Assembly: GCA_002704755.1 (NCBI GenBank)
Contig: PAHC01000025.1
Location: 96,055-106,259, forward strand
Direction: 5' to 3'
DNA: 10,205 bases
Origin: Rhodobiaceae bacterium
GTDB taxonomy: Bacteria; Pseudomonadota; Alphaproteobacteria; Rhizobiales; TMED25
Shown here: piece by piece, positions 1-7,100 of the stretch
How positions within the stretch are numbered: position 1 is the stretch's first letter
Layout of the letters: the number at the start of each line of letters is the position of its first letter
The notes under the pieces: generated by a model
What the model saw: the letters and a program-made list of their open reading frames with translations, nothing else
Databases searched by the model: none
What the model was told of the DNA's origin: nothing
Position numbers and translations under genes: made by a program

Positions 1-1
1 T

Positions 2-232
2 GGCGTCAAATTGATAGATTATAGTGTGAATAAATGCAATGAGGCGAATCATAATATAATCATCCTCGTAGGTGATCTATCTTATTATTCCAAGGTTGGT
101 TTTAAAAGAATGTTTGGAAAAGAAATTATTTTTGCAGGACCTGTTAAAAATGATCGGGTATTGTATAGAGAAATCAAAACTAATATAATTGAAGATAGTT
201 CAAAAATAATTATTAAACGTTACCCTGATTAA
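2..232 (+). CDS. GNAT-type N-acetyltransferase, C-terminal part
   Basis: The reading frame is open from the left edge, so the gene starts outside the window; the TTG at 11 is internal. About 76 residues are visible. They contain the stretch ILVGDLSYYSKVGF, which resembles the late part of the GNAT fold in YhbS-like acetyltransferases (typically LVGDxxYYxRFGF, where the protein meets the acetyl-CoA pantetheine arm and beta-5), followed by a short basic tail ending in KRYPD. The family transfers acetyl from acetyl-CoA to an amine; the substrate cannot be told from this fragment and the acetyl-CoA pyrophosphate-binding loop lies upstream of the window. The next gene starts 6 nt after its stop, so the two are probably co-transcribed. 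The family call is reasonable; the specific function is unknown. Confidence 0.65.
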   Translation, partial: GVKLIDYSVNKCNEANHNIIILVGDLSYYSKVGFKRMFGKEIIFAGPVKNDRVLYREIKTNIIEDSSKIIIKRYPD

Positions 233-238
233 TCTAAA

Positions 239-754
239 TTGAGTAAAACTAATAAAATCAATCACGCTGAAACATCCCCAAAATTCTTTATTGATAAAGA
301 GTGTAAGTGGTTTTTTAAGGGAACTGAAATTAAACGACATCCAATGGTCTGTCTTTTTTCGAGATATCTCAGGCTGAATGATGTTGGTCAATATTTTATT
401 ACGACGCCATATGAAAAGGAGCAGGTTATTGTTGAAGACGTTCCATTTAAAATTACAACTATATGGACTAAAGGTGAGAAAGATGATGCTGTTATATACC
501 TTCAAACAAATGTAGGTGATGAATTAACATTAAATTCAAATAAACAGATAAGATTTTTAAATAATAAGATAAATTATGGCATAATTCCATATGTGACAGT
601 TAGGGATAATATTGAAGCATATTTCACTAGATCATGCGCTCTTGACCTCTTCGATCTATGTAATTATCATGAAATTGATAATACATGTTGTTTTGGATTT
701 TGGAGTGATAAGGAGTTTTTCGCAATAGAATCCATCAAAGATAACAATAATTGA
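239..754 (+). CDS. DUF1285 family protein
   Basis: This 171-residue protein matches what I recall of the DUF1285 family (PF06938) of alpha- and gammaproteobacteria: an N-terminal FxIDxxCxWFxxGxxIxRxxxVxLFxxxLR-like segment (residues about 17-45), then a Y-F-I-T-T-P-Y-E segment and the VIVEDVPFKIT strand (about 52-74), then a beta-rich C-terminal half. Family structures show a small repeated beta-rich fold; a signalling role has been suggested but no biochemical function is established. The start is TTG, with no clear Shine-Dalgarno sequence; the first in-frame ATG lies at residue 36 and would remove the conserved N-terminal segment, so TTG is preferred. There is no signal peptide or membrane segment, so it is probably cytoplasmic. 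It lies 6 nt after the acetyltransferase and 10 nt before the Nudix gene, the usual alphaproteobacterial neighbourhood of this family. Confidence 0.8.
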   Translation: MSKTNKINHAETSPKFFIDKECKWFFKGTEIKRHPMVCLFSRYLRLNDVGQYFITTPYEKEQVIVEDVPFKITTIWTKGEKDDAVIYLQTNVGDELTLNSNKQIRFLNNKINYGIIPYVTVRDNIEAYFTRSCALDLFDLCNYHEIDNTCCFGFWSDKEFFAIESIKDNNN

Positions 755-764
755 AAATTACATA

Positions 765-1361
765 ATGAATTACACTGAAAAATTAATAAAAGATATTCCA
801 ACATATAAATCAAAAATTTTTACCGATAGAAATGATGATAAATTATATTCAATAATTAATGGTAAAAAATATAGAAACTCTGCCGTTTTGATTCCTCTCA
901 TTCGCAATAATCAAGAAATTCAAATAATACTTACTCAGAGATCAAATAATTTACCATCACATGCAGGGCAAATATCATTCCCTGGAGGAAAAGTTGACCT
1001 AAAAGACGAAAGTCCTGTTGATACTGCTTACAGAGAGGCCAATGAAGAAATTGGACTTTCGAGAGAAAAAATTGAGCATTTGGGCTATCTGGATATAACA
1101 ACTACGGGAACAGATTTCATGATACTGCCCGTTGTAGCTTCAATTAGCAGTAACTTTGTTCCAAAATTGAATAATGATGAGGTTGAGAGTTTGGTTTATC
1201 TTCCATTAAATTTTATTGCAGACACAAACAATTTACAGTTGATGAACAAAGAAATCAATGGCGACAATAGGACTTTTTTTGTCTATGAATATGATAACTA
1301 TTTCATATGGGGGGCAACCGCGCGTCTTTTGAAAGCGCTATCTGAAAGGTTATTTCAATAA
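765..1361 (+). CDS. Nudix hydrolase, NudL-like CoA pyrophosphatase
   Basis: The 198-residue protein carries the extended signature of the NudL/UPF0035 group: LTQRS at residues 56-60, H-A-G at 66-68, FPGG at 72-75, then the Nudix helix with REANEEIG at 90-97, whose Glu residues bind the catalytic divalent metal. The C-terminal IWGATARLL (181-189) is also typical. Characterised relatives hydrolyse coenzyme A and derivatives to 3',5'-ADP and 4'-phosphopantetheine; substrate specificity here is inferred from the signature. The length is normal for the family. The ATG start follows DUF1285 by 10 nt, and the stop overlaps the start of the next gene by one base (TAATG), which suggests translational coupling. 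No Shine-Dalgarno sequence is evident. Confidence 0.9.
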   Translation: MNYTEKLIKDIPTYKSKIFTDRNDDKLYSIINGKKYRNSAVLIPLIRNNQEIQIILTQRSNNLPSHAGQISFPGGKVDLKDESPVDTAYREANEEIGLSREKIEHLGYLDITTTGTDFMILPVVASISSNFVPKLNNDEVESLVYLPLNFIADTNNLQLMNKEINGDNRTFFVYEYDNYFIWGATARLLKALSERLFQ

Positions 1362-1624
1362 TGATAAAGCTAATAATTTTCCATCTATTTTTGATTTTGA
1401 CTCCTTTTATAATATTTTATCTACTTAACTCACTTCTGCCCAATAGGAAAAACACCAAAGAGATTTTCATACAGAAGTTCTCAACTTTGTTAATTATTGG
1501 ATTATCAATATCCATTATTCTTTTTTACATAAACCCAATATTCTCCGGTAAAAACATAAATAAAAGTTACTCGCCACCTTACATTAAAAATGGTGAGATT
1601 ATTTCTGGAACTATTCAAGAGTAA
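1361..1624 (+). CDS. small membrane protein, DUF6111 family
   Basis: This 87-residue protein has two hydrophobic helices, about residues 2-23 and 43-60, separated by a basic loop (PNRKNTKE), and ends in the short polar tail SPPYIKNGEIISGTIQ. Size, the two helices and the PPYxxxGxIxxG tail fit DUF6111, a small alphaproteobacterial family that, as I recall, sits just before the CCA-adding enzyme, as here. By the positive-inside rule the basic loop between the helices should be cytoplasmic, putting the tail outside; that is inference. The function is unknown. The ATG overlaps the Nudix stop by one base, and cca begins 12 nt after the stop, so it is almost certainly made from the same mRNA as both neighbours. 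Confidence 0.75.
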   Translation: MIKLIIFHLFLILTPFIIFYLLNSLLPNRKNTKEIFIQKFSTLLIIGLSISIILFYINPIFSGKNINKSYSPPYIKNGEIISGTIQE

Positions 1625-1636
1625 GCAAAGTTTTTA

Positions 1637-2905
1637 ATGGGACAAGCCCAGAAAAATAAAATTAAAATTATAAAACAGATAGATCTTACTCATCATTTCA
1701 ACGAAGACGTCTTATATTTATTCAAAATATTTGAGAATATTGGTGCAAATTTATGGGTAGTTGGCGGTGCAGTACGAGACATTTTATTGGGTAAAGAATA
1801 CAGTGATGTTGATTTTGTTACTGATATAGACTCCGAAAAAATACAAAAGCAATTATCTAGTAATGGAAGATTCAGTTTAATTGATTATGCAAAAAAATAT
1901 GGTTGCATAACCTTCAAAAGTAAAACCAACAATTACCATGTCACCTCTATGAGAGAGGATGTAAAATCATATGGTCGAAATGCAGATACCAGACATACTA
2001 AAAATATTTTAATTGATGCAAAGAGGAGAGATTTTACAATTAATGCTTTTTACATTGGAAGGCAAGGTGAAGTTCTAGATCCACTGGGAGCATATGATGA
2101 TATGCTTAAATCTAAAGTTTGCTTCATTGGTGATGTGAGTAATAGAATTGAAGAGGATAATTTAAGGATACTGAGGTTTCTAAGATTTGCAGTGATTTTT
2201 AATAACCGTAAAATTAATTTGGATGAGTTAAAAATTTGTATACAATTACGACATCTAATTTTAAATTTATCAAAAGATAGGGTACGAGATGAAGTGCTAA
2301 AAATCATATCATCAATTCAATCCCCTGAGATGATTAAATATTTATCAATAAATAAATTTTTTAGCATCTTAAATTTTCAGATAAATAGTTTTTTATACCA
2401 GAAAAAAATCAGTCAAATAAAAGAAGAAATAGATTTTGAATTTAATCCAATAATATATTTTGCTCTTGCTTTAGACCCAAATTTACAAAAAAAATTATTA
2501 ATGGATGCTGTGAAGGAACTAAATTTTTCAAAAAAAGAATTTTATTTAATACATAAAATTTATAATTTTAATGTTATTGAATTATATGAATTCGATGATT
2601 TAATTGATTTCTATCTTTATAAACACGGAAGATATTTAACAAAAATATTTCTTATAAAATGTCTTATTAATTCAAATATTGTTCCTACTGATTGGACAAA
2701 ATCATTTATTGATATAGATAATAAACCCATACCAATTTTTCCGATTAGTGCGAATACTCTCATTGAGGTTGGGTTTAAAGATGGTAAAGTAATTGGCAAA
2801 ACTCTCTCTGAACTTGAAAAGATATGGCTCAGTTCAAAATGTCTAATTGATAAGGAGGGATTATTGAATTCTATAGATTTACCAACTGACCAGTGGGGGA
2901 AGTGA
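1637..2905 (+). CDS. cca: CCA tRNA nucleotidyltransferase
   Basis: This class II nucleotidyltransferase of 422 residues adds or repairs the CCA end of tRNAs, using CTP and ATP in the cytoplasm. Visible motifs in order: VVGGAVRD (41-48); the metal-binding DVD at 57-59; R-R-D-F-T-I-N-A (130-137); and RIEEDNLRILRFLRF (170-184), which belongs to the nucleotide-recognition (neck) region. The length matches alphaproteobacterial forms without an HD phosphohydrolase domain. The C-terminal half (residues about 190-360) is poorly conserved and very rich in Ile, Asn, Lys, Leu and Phe. Bacterial poly(A) polymerase shares the N-terminal motifs, but the GGAVRD/neck pattern and the DUF1285-Nudix-DUF6111 context favour the CCA enzyme. 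The last 27 bp overlap the 3' end of hemF on the other strand. Confidence 0.9.
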   Translation: MGQAQKNKIKIIKQIDLTHHFNEDVLYLFKIFENIGANLWVVGGAVRDILLGKEYSDVDFVTDIDSEKIQKQLSSNGRFSLIDYAKKYGCITFKSKTNNYHVTSMREDVKSYGRNADTRHTKNILIDAKRRDFTINAFYIGRQGEVLDPLGAYDDMLKSKVCFIGDVSNRIEEDNLRILRFLRFAVIFNNRKINLDELKICIQLRHLILNLSKDRVRDEVLKIISSIQSPEMIKYLSINKFFSILNFQINSFLYQKKISQIKEEIDFEFNPIIYFALALDPNLQKKLLMDAVKELNFSKKEFYLIHKIYNFNVIELYEFDDLIDFYLYKHGRYLTKIFLIKCLINSNIVPTDWTKSFIDIDNKPIPIFPISANTLIEVGFKDGKVIGKTLSELEKIWLSSKCLIDKEGLLNSIDLPTDQWGK

Positions 2906-3751
2906 CGATAATATAGAATTTATGTTGCCACCAGTTTTAAGTCCAAAGATTGTTCCTTTGTCATACATTAGATTAAACTCAACATACCTTCCTCTATAAA
3001 AAAGCTGTTGTTCTCTATCAGAGTGCGTCCACTCTCTATTAATATTCATTTCAATGATATTACAATAAGCTTCTATGAAATTACGGCCTACGCTTTCCAA
3101 AAAATCTAAATCATCAACAGAGTTTGCTGATTTATAATTATCAAAAAAGATTCCACCTGTTCCACGATTTTCATTTCTGTGTTTTATTATGAAGTACTCA
3201 TCACAGTTTTTCTTAAATACTTCAAAATTAGCATTCGTATGATTATTACATGCTTTACGCATAGATTTATGGAATAATTTCGTATCCGAATCTTCTTGGG
3301 ATCGTTTGTTTGTGAGCATCGGAGTCAGATCAGCGCCACCTCCAAACCAATAGTCTTCACTAATTATCATTCTTAAATTCATATGGGCCGATGGAATAAA
3401 CGGATTTTTAGGATGGATTATTACAGAAATGCCAGACGCCCAGAATTGATTTGATAGCTTAGAATTATTACTTTTTTCGAGTACTCCTGGCGGTAAATCA
3501 CCATATACAGTTGAAGTATGCACTCCGGCTTTTTCAAAAATTATTCCTTTAAGTAGACTGGAAACTCCGCCACCACCTCCTGCACGTGACCAGCTATCCT
3601 TTTGAAATTTCTTCGAATTAGATTTTAATTTAGTTTCGTATGTTTCAAGAGAGTTGCACAATTGATCTCTCAGTTTATCAAAAAGATCTGTTACATTAGT
3701 TCGCAATTCAGATGTTTCTTCTAATATTGTTTTATGATTTTTTTGCATCAT
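2879..3751 (-). CDS. hemF: oxygen-dependent coproporphyrinogen III oxidase
   Basis: HemF uses O2 to decarboxylate two propionate groups of coproporphyrinogen III, giving protoporphyrinogen IX for haem synthesis. Family blocks seen: W-S-R-A-G-G-G-G-G near 54-62, FEKAGVHTSTVYG (72-84), SVIIHPKNP (109-117) with His113, His123 in SAHMNLR, GGGADLTP (137-144), CDEYF (183-187), RGTGGIFFDN (196-205) and the C-terminal YVEFNLMYDKGT / GLKTGG / SLPPLVSW. At 290 residues it ends directly after PPLVSW; E. coli-type proteins continue for roughly 20-25 residues, so the C-terminus is short, though no core block is missing. Either of two adjacent ATG codons (3751 or 3748) could be the start. It lies 4 nt after trmL, so the two are co-transcribed. 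Strict O2 dependence points to an aerobe. Confidence 0.95.
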   Translation of the reverse strand: MMQKNHKTILEETSELRTNVTDLFDKLRDQLCNSLETYETKLKSNSKKFQKDSWSRAGGGGGVSSLLKGIIFEKAGVHTSTVYGDLPPGVLEKSNNSKLSNQFWASGISVIIHPKNPFIPSAHMNLRMIISEDYWFGGGADLTPMLTNKRSQEDSDTKLFHKSMRKACNNHTNANFEVFKKNCDEYFIIKHRNENRGTGGIFFDNYKSANSVDDLDFLESVGRNFIEAYCNIIEMNINREWTHSDREQQLFYRGRYVEFNLMYDKGTIFGLKTGGNINSILSSLPPLVSW

Positions 3752-3755
3752 TATA

Positions 3756-4235
3756 TTAACTATCCGATATTTGTCTTACAGCTTCGCCTAATATTATAGC
3801 GCATGAGCTGGAGACATTAAAGGATCGCATACCGTTTTGCATCTCTATTTTTACTCGAGTGTCCGATTGGTTATGAACTTCTTCAGGAACACCAGAACTC
3901 TCTCTCCCAAATAATAGGATATCATTAACCGCATAATTAATATCTAAATAGGACCGCTCTGTTTTTGTAGTTGCTAATATTATTCTATAGGAGTTTGATT
4001 TTGACCATCTTAAAAACTCATTCCATGATGGATGTTTAATGATATCCAAATGATTTATATAATCCATTGCAACTCTGTTTAATCTTTTATCATCAATGAT
4101 AAATCCTGCTGGCTCTATTATATGTAAGGAAACTCCAAAACATGCAGTAAGGCGTATAATAGATCCAGTATTTTGCGGAATGTCAGGCTGATATAACGCC
4201 ACGGATATATTTTTTTTCTTTTTGTTTTTAGGCAT
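3756..4235 (-). CDS. trmL: tRNA (cytidine/uridine 34)-2'-O-methyltransferase
   Basis: This SPOUT-class enzyme methylates the ribose of the wobble nucleotide (position 34) in certain tRNA-Leu species, using S-adenosylmethionine. The three characteristic blocks are present: Y-Q-P-D-I-P-Q-N-T-G (about 15-24), LLFGRESSGVPEEV (the first strand of the knot) and MRSFNVSSSCAIILGEAVRQ near the end, which form the trefoil-knot SAM site. I chose the ATG at 4235, giving 159 residues; a TTG six bases upstream (4241) is the other option, but neither has a good Shine-Dalgarno sequence. A lysine-rich stretch (KNKKKK) precedes the first beta strand. It is the first gene of the leftward trmL-hemF pair and diverges from petA. 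Confidence 0.9.
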   Translation of the reverse strand: MPKNKKKKNISVALYQPDIPQNTGSIIRLTACFGVSLHIIEPAGFIIDDKRLNRVAMDYINHLDIIKHPSWNEFLRWSKSNSYRIILATTKTERSYLDINYAVNDILLFGRESSGVPEEVHNQSDTRVKIEMQNGMRSFNVSSSCAIILGEAVRQISDS

Positions 4236-4386
4236 TTCCAATAGAAAAATAATTTAAAATAATTATATACAACTATGTAAATTGCATTTTTTATTTTATT
4301 TAGAAAAAATCAATTAATAACGTATATAAAGGTATAGCATTTTTTTTTAAATCGGTATAAACATATATAGAAATTAAGAGGATAAA
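4236..4386. promoter_or_regulatory. divergent intergenic region between trmL and petA
   Basis: This is the largest gap in the window (151 bp) and must hold start signals for both trmL-hemF (-) and petABC-apt (+). It is extremely AT-rich, with T runs at 4287-4300 and 4340-4348. For the minus strand, TTTACA (plus 4276-4281) is 17 bp from TTTAAA (plus 4253-4258), and a perfect TATAAT lies at plus 4262-4267 without a good -35. For the plus strand, TATAAA occurs at 4325-4330 and 4356-4361, again without a convincing -35. Individual promoters cannot be fixed in such AT-rich DNA. I see no RNA gene, ORF or clear operator palindrome. Confidence 0.45.
4376..4382 (+). promoter_or_regulatory. Shine-Dalgarno site of petA
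   Basis: AAGAGGA stands 4 nt before the TTG at 4387, with the GAGG core 5 nt away. It supports TTG as the true start of petA, which would otherwise be doubtful. It is one of only two good Shine-Dalgarno sites in the window. Confidence 0.7.
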
Positions 4387-4962
4387 TTGTCAAAGAAAGA
4401 TACAAAAGAGCCATCTAGAAGAGATTTTATTTTTTTAGCAACGGGTGCTTTTGCTGCTGCTGGTGTGGCTAGTGTTGCTTGGCCAATAGTAGACCAAATG
4501 AATCCTGATGCAACAGCGCTAGCTTTATCCAAAATAGAAGTTGATATAAGCCAAATTGATAGAGGGCAGTCAATAACTGTTAAATGGAGAGGGAAACCAG
4601 TCTTTATAAGAAGAAGAACAGATGAAGAAATTCAAATGGCATCGAGAGTTGATGTTAATTCTCTACCTGACAACAACGCTAGAAATTACAATCTGACTGC
4701 TGACTCATCTGCTTCAGATGAAAATAGAGCTCTTGATGATAACAAAGAATGGTTGGTGATGGTAGGTGTTTGCACGCATCTTGGATGTGTGCCTAAAGGA
4801 CAATCCTTAGGGGATGCCAAGGGTGATTATGGTGGTTGGTATTGTCCATGTCATGGGTCTCATTATGATACAGCAGGCAGAATACGAAAAGGTCCTGCTG
4901 CAAAAAATCTTGATATCCCTATCGCTGAATTTGTAAATGATAATATTATAAGAATAGGTTAA
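4387..4962 (+). CDS. petA: ubiquinol-cytochrome c reductase Rieske Fe-S subunit
   Basis: This is the 2Fe-2S subunit of cytochrome bc1 (complex III), taking electrons from ubiquinol at the Qo site and passing them to cytochrome c1. The N-terminus has the twin-arginine motif SRRDFIF (10-16) followed by a hydrophobic helix (about 17-34) that stays as the membrane anchor. The Rieske fold holds box 1 CTHLGC (129-134) and box 2 CPCHGS (153-158): Cys129, His131, Cys153 and His156 ligate the cluster, and Cys134-Cys155 form the disulfide. Length (191 residues) is typical of alphaproteobacteria. The start codon is TTG, supported by a strong Shine-Dalgarno site; translation from it gives exactly the expected short MSKK-type leader before the Tat motif. 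petB follows after 7 nt. Confidence 0.97.
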   Translation: MSKKDTKEPSRRDFIFLATGAFAAAGVASVAWPIVDQMNPDATALALSKIEVDISQIDRGQSITVKWRGKPVFIRRRTDEEIQMASRVDVNSLPDNNARNYNLTADSSASDENRALDDNKEWLVMVGVCTHLGCVPKGQSLGDAKGDYGGWYCPCHGSHYDTAGRIRKGPAAKNLDIPIAEFVNDNIIRIG

Positions 4963-4969
4963 GAATTGA

Positions 4970-6226
4970 ATGAGTAAAGAGTCCACTTACATACCGAAAA
5001 ATGGGTTTGCAAAATGGTTTGATCAGAGATTGCCACTGCCTAGAATGTTACATGATAACATTAGTGCTTTCCCTACGCCAAGAAATTTAAATTATTGGTA
5101 TACTTTTGGGGGAATACTTACATTTTGCCTTGTTACACAAATTGTAACGGGAATTGTGTTAGCAATGCATTATACGGCTGATGCAGGACTTGCTTTTGCT
5201 TCAGTCGAGCACATTATGAGGAATGTTAACTACGGCTGGTTAATAAGGTATATTCATGCAGTTGGGGCATCTATGTTTTTTCTCGCTGTATATGTGCATA
5301 TGTTTAGAGGTCTATATTATGGTTCATATAAGGCGCCAAGAGAGATACTATGGATACTAGGCGTTGTCATATATTTATTAATGGTAATCACAGCGTTCAT
5401 GGGATACGTGTTGCCGTGGGGACAAATGAGTTTCTGGGGTGCAACTGTAATCACAAATCTATTTTCAGTAATACCCGTAGTCGGTACAACAATTACCGAG
5501 TGGTTATGGGGTGGTTTTGCTGTTGATAACGCAACACTGAAAAGGTTCTTTAGCCTTCATTATTTGATGCCGTTTATGATATTTGGTGTTGTCATTTTAC
5601 ACATATGGTCACTGCATGTAACTGGTAATAACAATCCTGTTGGTGTGAGTGTTAAAGATAAACAAGATACTGTTCCGTTTGCTCCTTACTACACAGTTAA
5701 AGACGCACTTTCTTTGGTTTGCTTTCTAATATTATTTGCATGGTTCATATTTTTCAATCCAAATATATTAGGGCATACAGATAATTATATAATGGCAGAT
5801 CCTTTGGTTACACCGGCACATATTGTGCCTGAATGGTACCTACTTCCATTTTATGCAATCTTGAGAGCCATACCGTCTAAACTTGGAGGGGTTTTAGTAA
5901 TGGGAGCAGCAATCGCTGTGCTGTTCATTGTACCATGGTTAGACACATCAAAAGTTAGGTCAGCTACATTCAGACCTTTATATAAGCAGTTTTATTGGAT
6001 TTTTCTCTTGAATTGTATCGCCCTTGGGTATCTAGGTTCTCAAAATCCAGAGGGTTTATTTCTTGTTGCATCTAGAATTTGTACTGCATATTATTTTATA
6101 CATTTCTTAATTGTAATGCCTGTACTTGGCTTAGTTGAAAAGCCTCGACCAATTCCCGAAAGTATTACAAAAGCTGTACTTGAAAAATTAGAAATTAAAA
6201 ATTCTAAAGAAGAAGCAAAGGCTTAG
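4970..6226 (+). CDS. petB: ubiquinol-cytochrome c reductase cytochrome b subunit
   Basis: Cytochrome b is the membrane core of complex III, holding two b haems and both quinone sites. The 418-residue protein is full length and unsplit, with eight expected transmembrane helices. The haem ligands are His96 and His110 (in RYIHAVG and YVHMFRG) and His197 and His211 (in SLHYLMP and ILHIWSLH), each pair spaced 14 apart as in mitochondrial and alphaproteobacterial proteins. The Qo-site PEWY is at 287-290 and GYVLPWGQMSFWG at 145-157. It ends with a charged cytoplasmic tail (KNSKEEAKA). It is a separate cytochrome b gene, not fused to cytochrome c1 as in some Rhizobiales. ATG start without an obvious Shine-Dalgarno sequence, 7 nt after petA and 7 nt before petC. 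Confidence 0.98.
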   Translation: MSKESTYIPKNGFAKWFDQRLPLPRMLHDNISAFPTPRNLNYWYTFGGILTFCLVTQIVTGIVLAMHYTADAGLAFASVEHIMRNVNYGWLIRYIHAVGASMFFLAVYVHMFRGLYYGSYKAPREILWILGVVIYLLMVITAFMGYVLPWGQMSFWGATVITNLFSVIPVVGTTITEWLWGGFAVDNATLKRFFSLHYLMPFMIFGVVILHIWSLHVTGNNNPVGVSVKDKQDTVPFAPYYTVKDALSLVCFLILFAWFIFFNPNILGHTDNYIMADPLVTPAHIVPEWYLLPFYAILRAIPSKLGGVLVMGAAIAVLFIVPWLDTSKVRSATFRPLYKQFYWIFLLNCIALGYLGSQNPEGLFLVASRICTAYYFIHFLIVMPVLGLVEKPRPIPESITKAVLEKLEIKNSKEEAKA

Positions 6227-6233
6227 TGACATT

Positions 6234-7082
6234 ATGAAGAATTATGCATATATCAAATTGTTTATGATAATTTTTTCCTTCCTTTCATTTTTTATGGTGA
6301 CAAATGATACATATGCAGCTGCTGGAGAACAAAAAAGAGTAGAAAAGCATGAATGGACTTTCTCTGGTATTTTTGGGCATTATGATAATGCTCAACTCCA
6401 AAGAGGATTTCAGGTATACAAAGAAGTTTGTTCATCATGTCATTCAATGAATTATGTGTATTTCAGAAACTTAGCTGAAGAGGGTGGTCCAGGATTTACC
6501 CCAGAAGAAGTTAAGGTTATTGCATCTGAATATACTGTTCTTGATGGACCAGATGATTTTGGTGAGATGTTTGAAAGAGAAGGTAAGCCCAGCGACAACT
6601 TCCCGCCTCCTTATTCAAATATAAACGAAGCACGCGCTTCTAATGGAGGGGCATATCCACCTGATTTTAGCGTTCTTGCGAAAGCCCGAAGTACTGAACG
6701 TGGTTTTCCCTGGTGGTTTGTTGATCTCTTTACGGGGTATCAAGAACAGGGTGTGGACTATATATACTCACTCTTAAATGGCTATAATGAAGTACCTGAA
6801 GATTTCAAACTACAAGATGGAATGCACTACAACATATACTATCCTGGTAATCAATTTGCAATGGGACAGCCTCTCTATGATGACTCTGTCGAATATGCTG
6901 ATGGTACACAAGCCACAATTGAACAAATGGCTGAAGATGTTGCAGCGTTCATGATGTGGGCAGCTGAACCGAAACTTGAAATAAGAAAAAAAATGGGTTT
7001 CAAGGTTGCAATTTTCTTATTTGTCCTTGCTGGTTTGTTGTATTATTCCAAAAAGAAAATTTGGTCAAGAATAGAACACTAA
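6234..7082 (+). CDS. petC: cytochrome c1 of the bc1 complex
   Basis: Cytochrome c1 accepts electrons from the Rieske protein and reduces soluble or membrane cytochrome c in the periplasm. The protein has 282 residues. A Sec signal peptide spans about residues 1-29 (basic N-end, hydrophobic core, cleavage near the TYAAA stretch). The haem c attachment motif is C-S-S-C-H at 66-70, Met210 in FAMGQPL is the probable sixth ligand, and the family segment ARASNGGAYPPDFSVLAKAR (about 133-152) is present. A single C-terminal membrane helix (about 246-261) is followed by a basic cytoplasmic end (SKKKIWSR), giving the usual topology. Length is in the family's range. It completes a petABC operon and is followed 18 nt later by apt. 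Confidence 0.97.
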   Translation: MKNYAYIKLFMIIFSFLSFFMVTNDTYAAAGEQKRVEKHEWTFSGIFGHYDNAQLQRGFQVYKEVCSSCHSMNYVYFRNLAEEGGPGFTPEEVKVIASEYTVLDGPDDFGEMFEREGKPSDNFPPPYSNINEARASNGGAYPPDFSVLAKARSTERGFPWWFVDLFTGYQEQGVDYIYSLLNGYNEVPEDFKLQDGMHYNIYYPGNQFAMGQPLYDDSVEYADGTQATIEQMAEDVAAFMMWAAEPKLEIRKKMGFKVAIFLFVLAGLLYYSKKKIWSRIEH

Positions 7083-7100
7083 ATCTATAAGTGTGTTAAT

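Noticed and set aside
200..505. Open reading frame of 101 codons on the minus strand, and similar ones at 2050-2307, 2617-2799, 9211-9489 and 9882-10070
   Set aside because: They lie opposite well-supported genes, match no family I recognise, and are expected by chance opposite long genes.
2882..2899. Short inverted repeat (CCAACT / AGTGGG, loop GACC) at the cca-hemF junction as a two-way terminator
   Set aside because: The stem is at most six pairs with a mismatch, and no T tract follows on either strand. It also lies inside conserved coding sequence of both genes.
4340..4348. T run before petA as a rho-independent terminator or attenuator
   Set aside because: No GC-containing stem precedes it on the plus strand, and runs of T are common in this intergenic DNA.
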